A stretch of DNA of 11,207 nucleotides from NCBI GenBank assembly GCA_003315675.1, contig NIZU01000022.1, positions 1 to 11,207 of the forward strand, written 5' to 3'. Shown here in pieces: positions 6,420 to 11,207 of the stretch. The first letter of the stretch is position 1. The number at the start of each line of letters is the position of its first letter. The DNA is from Methanocorpusculum sp. MCE. Its GTDB lineage: Archaea > Halobacteriota > Methanomicrobia > Methanomicrobiales > Methanocorpusculaceae. The translations under genes and the position numbers were made by a program. The notes below the pieces were generated by a model that worked only from the letters and a program-made list of their open reading frames with translations, was not told where the DNA came from and did no database searches.

Positions 6420-7337
6420 ATGTACGGCGTGATAGACCTTGGTTCCAACACGGTACGTCTTGTGCTGTACAAAGTAATCGACAACACGATTGAACCAAAG
6501 CTCAGCAAAAAACATACGGCAGGCCTGGTCAGTTATGTAAAGAAACGGCGTCTTACCCCGGAAGGTATTCAAAAGGTTGTAGACGCCCTGAATGATTCCA
6601 AGATGATTCTCGATAACGTCCGGGTCGAACGTCTGTATATATTTGCTACTGCGTCCCTTCGAAACATCGAAAACACGCTGGAAGTCACTGCAGAGATCAA
6701 GAAGCAGACAGGATTCGATGTTGATGTGATAAGCGGCAGAGAGGAGGCGGTATTCGATTATTACGGAGCGATGCAGACGATCGAAATGCATGACAGGCTT
6801 TTAGTGGATATCGGCGGGGGCAGCACCGAACTGGTTTTTTACAAAGATAACGAGATCATAACCACTTAATCACTGCCGATCGGCTCTTTAAATGCCTATA
6901 CTACATTTGTTTCCGACCTTCTCCCGACTCCCGAGGAACGAAAAGCTATTGAAAAGGCAGTAACTGCGCAGCTTGATGCCATCCCCCTTCCCTGCAAAAC
7001 GATTCCCACCAGCATAATCTGCGGAGTGGGAGGCACGGTGCGGGCAAGCTGCCGTCTGAACCATACCATCAATGGTAAAAATTCTGCAGGTGCCGAATAT
7101 TCATGCCGCGATCTGCAGAAGATGATCGATCTGGCTGAGACGAACCGAAAAACTGCTATATCGCAGATTCTCAAGGTAGCTCCCGAAAGAATCCATACGC
7201 TTGTTCCGGGAATGATCATTCTGCAGACGATTGCCGGCTACTATGCAGGTAATAAGGTGATCGTCAGCAGATCAGGGGTGCGTGACGGATATCTCTATCA
7301 TAAACTCGAAACGGCCGGCATAATCAGATCGGCATAA
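6420..7337 (+). pseudogene. Ppx/GppA-family phosphatase gene with an in-frame TAA
   Basis: The family hydrolyses inorganic polyphosphate and/or pppGpp-like substrates and has an actin-like ASKHA fold. ATG 6420 follows GGAGGA by 9 bases. Residues 1-149 cover the first half: VIDLGSNTVRLVLY (4-17, phosphate loop 1), ATASLRN (76-82), ISGREEA (104-110, likely catalytic Glu region) and VDIGGGSTELVF (129-140, phosphate loop 2). Codon 150 is TAA (6867-6869), yet the same frame continues without break as SLPIGSLNAYTTF, the expected next family block, then CGVGGTVRAS, and ends at 7335-7337. With the stop read through, the length would be 305 residues, a complete phosphatase core. So one nonsense change (or sequencing error) splits the gene. 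An internal restart at 7026 would give only the last 103 residues. Confidence 0.85.
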
Positions 7338-7381
7338 AATATTATCCAAAGGCAGATGCCTGACCCTGAAGACGGAAGATA

Positions 7382-7915
7382 TCAGGCAAAGCGGCGGGCA
7401 TTGGCAAAACAGTTTTCTGCGCGCTCTTTTTCTCAGAGCGCAAGAAGCACGGTCCCTTTTCTTTCCCAGAAACTGACATCGGTTGGAACGATCTCGATCC
7501 CGATCTCAAAGGCCTGACATGCCGGATTGTACTCTTCGAGAGCGGCATAGGCAAGGCCGATATTCATCCAGCAATCTGCCTCGCGGGGATTCAGATTCGT
7601 TGCCCTCTGAAAAGCCACCACGGCGGCTTCGGGATCTCCCTGACGAAAGAGGATCACAGCCTTTGCACACCAGATCGCAGCACAACGGGGGTTGAGTTCA
7701 AGAGCATGACGGATACAGCGAAGGGCCTCAGCGCCCGATTCATCATTTTCATACATCACCAGACCTAACTCAGACCAGTACACGGCATTGTATGGAGAAA
7801 GTACCGCCGCCCGCTCGAAACACAGCTGCGCCTGACGGAAATTTCCCGCATCACGTTCGCGTTCGCCGGCGGCAAACCAGTAGCCGGAATCATCTGTCTG
7901 TGTAAGGTCGGTCAT
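7382..7915 (-). pseudogene. Tetratricopeptide-repeat protein gene with an in-frame TGA
   Basis: From ATG 7915 the frame encodes 160 residues to TGA at 7433-7435. They form about four and a half TPR units of 34 residues (roughly 11-42, 43-77, 78-111, 112-145 and a half unit from 146), with the typical W/L/G/Y, A and P positions, for example EADCWMNIGLAYAALEEY. The same frame continues past the TGA as EKERAENCFANARRFA to a second TGA at 7382-7384, which exactly supplies helix B of the fifth repeat. The first TGA falls on the TPR position usually held by Gly, consistent with a GGA to TGA change. TPR proteins are protein-protein scaffolds; the partner is unknown. No signal peptide is seen. If translated, the shorter product would lack only half of the last repeat, so some function could survive. 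Confidence 0.8.
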
Positions 7916-7983
7916 TGCGTATATTCAACATAGATGTGCAGGGTATTAAGCTGTTCGAAAAAAGAGAAATATCGTTGAGGCGG

Positions 7984-8820
7984 TTATTTTTCCCACCAGA
8001 TATGTGCAGTCTTTGCATTTCCCGGCATGAGATATCCCTCTCCCGTTTTTATCAGCCGGTCGTCGAGATATTTGTCTACGATCTCCTTTTGTTCATCGGT
8101 TTTCGCGATAAGCCGGGTATAATAATCCACTTTTATCTCGTCGATACTGCGGAAATTCGATCCGCTCTTCTTTGTTTCGACGATCATATTTGCATGAATG
8201 CCAAGCTGGAACAACACATTCCAGAGCATGTCGGCTGTTGGTTCATAACAGTACGGTTCGCAGTGCAGAAGCGGCCAGAGATCACAGTTGCCGCGCGAAA
8301 ACGAGGGAGGGACCAAAAACCAGAAGAGATGGACTGCATGGGTCGCGGCAGCATCCATCTTCAGCAGTGATTCACGGATATTTCCCATCATGAGGGAAAG
8401 TGAGGCGATCACATAGTCATGCGTTCCTATCTCATCGGGTGTGGCGGACTCCCAATCTTTTTGGATCACGCGAATCGGCCGCGAACCTGCGAGAGTCCGG
8501 TATTTTTCCATAGCGTTCACCATAAGCAGCGAGGGCTCTACAATCGTTACCTCGCAATCTAACTGAGCCAGAGGTACCGCAAGGGTGCCGGGCCCCGCAC
8601 CAATGTCCAATACCGATGAACCTTGTGGAATATGCATCGAAGCTAACTGATGCTCAATTCTCGTACGGTCGTTATACTGAAGTCTGCGCACAAAATTATC
8701 CACGTTTACGGGATCATCCCAAAAACCCGGGGAGTCGTCACGGATAGCCCGTTTTTGTGCAGAGGAGCGTTCGATCATGTCATCCCAGAGCATGACATAA
8801 TCCGGTATATTATACGACAT
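7984..8820 (-). CDS. Class I SAM-dependent methyltransferase, substrate unknown
   Basis: This 278-residue cytoplasmic protein has the Rossmann-like methyltransferase core. Motif I is VLDIGAGPGTLAVPLA (70-85), which binds S-adenosylmethionine. An acidic residue at the end of strand 2 (E95 in VTIVEPS) would contact the SAM ribose. HDYVIASLSLMM (about 134-145) corresponds to the strand 4 region. The roughly 60-residue N-terminal extension and the Cys/Trp-containing C-terminal half (CDLWPLLHCEPYCYEP) probably define the substrate, which cannot be named. Its ATG at 8820 overlaps the 3' end of the moeA frame (stop at 8810-8812) by 11 bases, so the two were translated as one operon. With moeA cut upstream by the IS, its original promoter is likely lost. 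The reading frame is intact. Confidence 0.85.
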   Translation of the reverse strand: MSYNIPDYVMLWDDMIERSSAQKRAIRDDSPGFWDDPVNVDNFVRRLQYNDRTRIEHQLASMHIPQGSSVLDIGAGPGTLAVPLAQLDCEVTIVEPSLLMVNAMEKYRTLAGSRPIRVIQKDWESATPDEIGTHDYVIASLSLMMGNIRESLLKMDAAATHAVHLFWFLVPPSFSRGNCDLWPLLHCEPYCYEPTADMLWNVLFQLGIHANMIVETKKSGSNFRSIDEIKVDYYTRLIAKTDEQKEIVDKYLDDRLIKTGEGYLMPGNAKTAHIWWEK

Positions 8821-9972
8821 GATACCCCAGAGCAGCAGCCCCGGTTACAAATTCATCGTTTTCAGTAAGAGCAAATAACGCAGTTATCAGATCTTTTTCG
8901 GGAAGATCGGTTCTGTACACAAGGTAGATCGTCTCTCCACTCGGGGATACTGCAAGCATAACGGAGATGAAATCTCCACGCGGCAATACATCCGTCCCGA
9001 CAAAACAGCTGAGATGAGCGCTGTTATTTTGCAGATGATGCAGAGCTGAATCCTGATTACGATCACCATATCTGAGCGTGATTCCCTGTTTCTTTGCTAG
9101 AATACTCAGCGGTTCAAAAACTCGCTCGTATGCTCCGGCAATCAGGATAGTGGAGTCGAGTTCATCTCTGCTGCACCGGATAATTGCCGGGACATGATCC
9201 CCGATATGGAATGTACCCGTCCCAAAAGGATTTACGATCAAAGCATTGGACTGAACGGTCGTTTTCTGGACACTGGACCAGGAAGGCTGGGAAATAGCGA
9301 CGTATTCACCACCGATTTTTCCAACGGAAAAACGACTATAGTTCTCCATGGAAGCAGATGATTCAAAAGAGTCGCCGAGTCGAACAGAGAGGATCTATTC
9401 AGAAGCTAAAGGTTTGATGCCCCATTTTAGCAAAAACGGGGCGATGAACGCCCGGAGAAATGTCTGGGCTGCGGCCGGATATCCAGGCATGCCAAAAACC
9501 GGCTTTTCATCGATAAGACCAAACAATGCTGGTCTTCCGGGATTGAGAGCCACCCCGTGGAACACCAGAGTTCCAAGGTCTTTGATAACTTTTTCCGTGT
9601 AATCCTCGGTGCCCGCCGATGTTCCTGCAGAGATGATAACAATATCGGCATCTTTGACTGCGGATTTTACCGCATTTTCAATCTCCTGATACTCATCAGG
9701 AACAATATCCGTTCGGAAAACATCAGCCCCGCAGAACTTCAGATAGGATTCCGCCATTGGAGTATTGCTGTCGATAATTTCTCCGCCGATTGGTTTTGCT
9801 CCAAGAGGGATGAGTTCCGAGCCTGAGGGAATAATACATATTTTCACCGATCTGACGGTGACTTCATATATTCCGTAGGTCCCAAGCGCAGCAATATCCA
9901 TTGGCCGAATACCAGCTCCGGCAGGCAGAATCAATTCGCCAAATACAGCATCCTCGCCGGGAAGCCTGATAT
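8810..9972 (-). pseudogene. moeA: moeA (molybdopterin molybdotransferase) remnant: 5' end removed by IS, in-frame TAG inside
   Basis: MoeA inserts molybdate or tungstate into adenylylated molybdopterin. The frame starts inside the protein at the IS junction (HIRLPGEDAVFGELIL), so roughly the first 150 residues are gone. The MoCF-binding domain is clear: ISAGTSAGTEDYTEKV (MoeA counterpart of the SGGxSxGxxD loop), then FHGVALNPGRPALFG and FGMPGYPAAA. After LLKWGIKPLASE comes TAG (9395-9397). The same frame continues through ILSVRLGDSFESSA to MENYSRFSVGKIGGEYVA, matching MoeA C-terminal domain IV, and then a ligand-binding-like (PBP/LysR-type) domain that is fused to MoeA in many archaea, ending at 8810. 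So this is one gene with two lesions. An ATG at 9349 could express the last 179 residues alone. Pyrrolysine at the TAG is unlikely, as no pyl genes are seen. Confidence 0.85.
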
Positions 9973-10000
9973 GAGAATTTCTAACAACCTTTTTTTTGAC

Positions 10001-10014
10001 AGAAAGTACTTTCT
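10001..10014. promoter_or_regulatory. Perfect 14-bp palindrome in the transposase leader (copy 2)
   Basis: Second occurrence of AGAAAGTACTTTCT, at the same place relative to the element end and the transposase start as at 1144-1157. Confidence 0.4.
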
Positions 10015-10036
10015 TTTCGTACGTTGAGTAGTATGT

Positions 10037-11028
10037 ATGGGGACTTTCAGCAGCTTTGGTCTCAACCAGGCATATCACGAACGTTATGAAAAACTTGGCG
10101 ACCGTCTCTCCGACGTTGGTAAAACACTTGATTGGGATGTGTTTCGCCCTCTTCTTGAATCCATGTATGCAAATAAATCCGGCAAGGGCGGTCATCCCAA
10201 TGTCGATGTCATACTTATGTTCAAGATTCAGCTTCTGGAAGTCTGGTATAATCTGTCTGATCTCGCCGTTGAACGTGAAATTTATGATCGTCTTTCTTTT
10301 TGGCATGGTAAGTGAGGGCGTTAGCCCGAAACGGTGAGCAAGATTCGATCTTGCGAACTCTTGGCTGTCCTGACAAAATACCCGACAATTCAACGATCTG
10401 GTTATTTCGGGAGCGCATGTCCGAATCAGGCGTTGATACAGTGGTCTGGCAGGAGTTTCAGAGACAACTTGACCTGAAAGGTCTGAAAATTGAACAAGGT
10501 ATGATTCAGGATGCAACGTTTGTGTATGCTGAACCCGGTCATTGTAAGAAAGACACGCCGCGAGGAGATCAGGCAAAAACACGACGGGATAAAGATGGAA
10601 AAATCATGTCCAAGAACGGCAAAATGCACTATGGCTATAAACTTCATACCATCATGGATACGACGCACGATCTTATTCGACGCATTGAAACCACCACGGC
10701 AAATGTTCATGATAGTCAGGTGGACCTCTCAGAAAAAGGAGAAGTGGTCTATCGGGATCGGGGATATCAGGGAGCAAAATGCAAGGGATATAGTGCCACA
10801 ATGAAAAGGGGAGCGAGAGGGCATCCCATTGGCATACGAGATAAACTGAGAAATCTGCGAATAAGTAGGAAGAGATCAAAGGGCGAGAGACCCTATGTAG
10901 TGATCAAAAATGTTTTTCATGCAGGGTTGGTAAAGGTAACAACGCTGCAAAGAGTACGAGTGAAAAATATGCTGGCTGCATTTTGTTATAATATCTATCA
11001 GGTGAAAACGATTCAAAACAGAGTGTAA
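10037..11028 (+). pseudogene. IS5-family transposase, disrupted copy
   Basis: Starting at ATG 10037 the sequence equals the intact transposase up to residue 90 (LSFWH), then enters a foreign 53-base segment and stops at codon 93 (WHGK, TAA-type frame end at 10313-10315). The rest of the protein, from LGCPDKIPD onward including all three catalytic acidic residues, resumes at 10360 in another frame and runs to TAA 11026-11028. Two substitutions against the intact copy change residues (Leu119 to Val and the Ile of KNIFHAG to Val). A downstream ATG at 10312 joins the insert to the catalytic half as a 238-residue ORF, but this lacks the N-terminal domain. The product is very unlikely to transpose on its own. 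Confidence 0.9.
10307..10359. repeat. 53-bp double-hairpin mini-insert in the transposase gene
   Basis: These 53 bases replace three bases (TTC) of the intact copy. They contain two hairpins: GGGC-GTTA-GCCC at 10316-10327 and GCAAGAT-TCG-ATCTTGC at 10338-10354. The net +50 shifts the frame. A diverged relative lies at 1482-1522. The structure suggests a small palindromic repeat that can invade genes; no terminal duplication is obvious. Confidence 0.7.
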
Positions 11029-11091
11029 ATTTAAAAAAAAAACGTCAAGGAATAATGGGTATTCTTCTTTTTTTGGGAGGGGAGAGGGGGT

Positions 11092-11207
11092 ATGGATGTA
11101 GCCAATCTCCTATACATGACATCCCAGGAAAACATGGAAAAACGCCTCGAAGAACTCGAACGCGACTATGCCGACCTCATGGAACGGGTCCGCGACCTCG
11201 AACTCCA
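11092..11207 (+). CDS. Second copy of the coiled-coil protein start (partial)
   Basis: This is the same 38-codon N-terminus as the minus-strand ORF at 1-116, starting at ATG 11092 and leaving the window at its right edge. Here the upstream tract reads GGGAGGGGAGAGGGGG, which contains a good Shine-Dalgarno-like GGAGGGGAG about 10 bases before the ATG. This makes the right copy the better candidate for translation. The charged Leu/Glu/Arg-rich sequence predicts a coiled coil. It lies directly downstream of the transposase gene in the same orientation, so it is either a host gene next to the insertion site or a second gene carried by a larger mobile unit. Confidence 0.55.
   Translation, partial: MDVANLLYMTSQENMEKRLEELERDYADLMERVRDLEL

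Larger units (their letters stand above)
9973..11067 (+). mobile_element. IS5-type insertion sequence, copy 2 (broken transposase)
   Basis: This is an inverted copy of the element at 141-1185, inserted in moeA. The inner end at 9973 is exact (GAGAATTTCT starts the match). The outer end near 11067 is estimated from the imperfect terminal repeat. It carries a 53-for-3 base replacement that interrupts the transposase. Otherwise the copies are nearly identical, so the duplication is recent or kept alike by gene conversion. Confidence 0.7.
9973..11207. repeat. Right arm of the ~1.2 kb terminal inverted duplication
   Basis: Reverse-complement partner of 1-1185. It is 50 bases longer because of the replacement at 10307-10359. 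The inner boundary is the G at 9973, immediately after moeA sequence on the inner side. The outer boundary lies beyond the window end. Confidence 0.95.

Noticed and set aside
7421..7441. Hairpin GCGCTCT-TTTTCTC-AGAGCGC as a terminator between the convergent genes
   Set aside because: It lies inside the original TPR coding frame, which continues past the internal TGA to 7382, so the symmetry is likely coincidental.
7355..7510. Plus-strand ORF starting MPDPEDGRYQAKRR downstream of the Ppx gene
   Set aside because: Its reading frame is mostly antisense to the TPR gene, with no family resemblance.
9395..9397. TAG in moeA as a pyrrolysine codon
   Set aside because: No pyl genes or downstream signals are visible, and nearby genes are broken by TAA and TGA as well, so ordinary nonsense change or error is simpler.
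9395..10582. 395-codon minus-strand ORF
   Set aside because: A chance fusion of antisense transposase sequence with the MoeA frame through the IS junction; only 9395-9972 is genuine MoeA sequence.

Overview
The window looks like chromosomal DNA of a methanogenic archaeon, most likely of the order Methanomicrobiales and possibly Methanocorpusculum-like. The taxonomy is inferred from family resemblance: a methanogen-type formate dehydrogenase alpha subunit, a MoeA with a C-terminal ligand-binding-like domain, TATA-box promoters with short leaders, and an archaeal-looking IS5-group transposase. No rRNA or other marker gene is present.

The two ends are reverse complements of each other. Positions 1-1185 match 9973-11207, apart from a few substitutions and one 53-for-3 base replacement in the right arm. 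Each arm holds an IS5-type transposase gene (intact on the left, broken on the right), an outer flank, and the start of an unidentified coiled-coil ORF that runs off the window edge. On the inner side each arm cuts into a different gene at exactly the same element base: an unknown gene on the left (3' remnant 1186-1439) and moeA on the right (3' part 8810-9972).

Between the arms, left to right, are: a gene-poor stretch with short repeats and a gene relic (1440-2055); an orphan fdhA-like molybdo/tungsto-oxidoreductase whose expected Cys/Sec metal ligand is a serine (2056-4080); a frameshifted small gene on the minus strand (4073-4244); an intact compact riboflavin operon ribE-ribB-ribH (4538-6328) with a bacterial-type riboflavin synthase; a Ppx/GppA phosphatase gene with an in-frame TAA (6420-7337); and then, on the minus strand, a TPR gene with an in-frame TGA (7382-7915), an intact SAM methyltransferase gene (7984-8820) and the moeA remnant with an in-frame TAG.

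The main pattern is the contrast between damaged and intact genes. The riboflavin operon (making 3,4-dihydroxybutanone phosphate, then lumazine, then riboflavin) and the methyltransferase are intact. Almost everything around them carries one clear lesion. The lesions in fdhA-related and molybdopterin genes fit relaxed selection on a formate/molybdenum function, but clustered sequencing errors cannot be excluded from one sequence. The mirror-symmetric ends likewise could be a genuine inverted duplication or an assembly effect.
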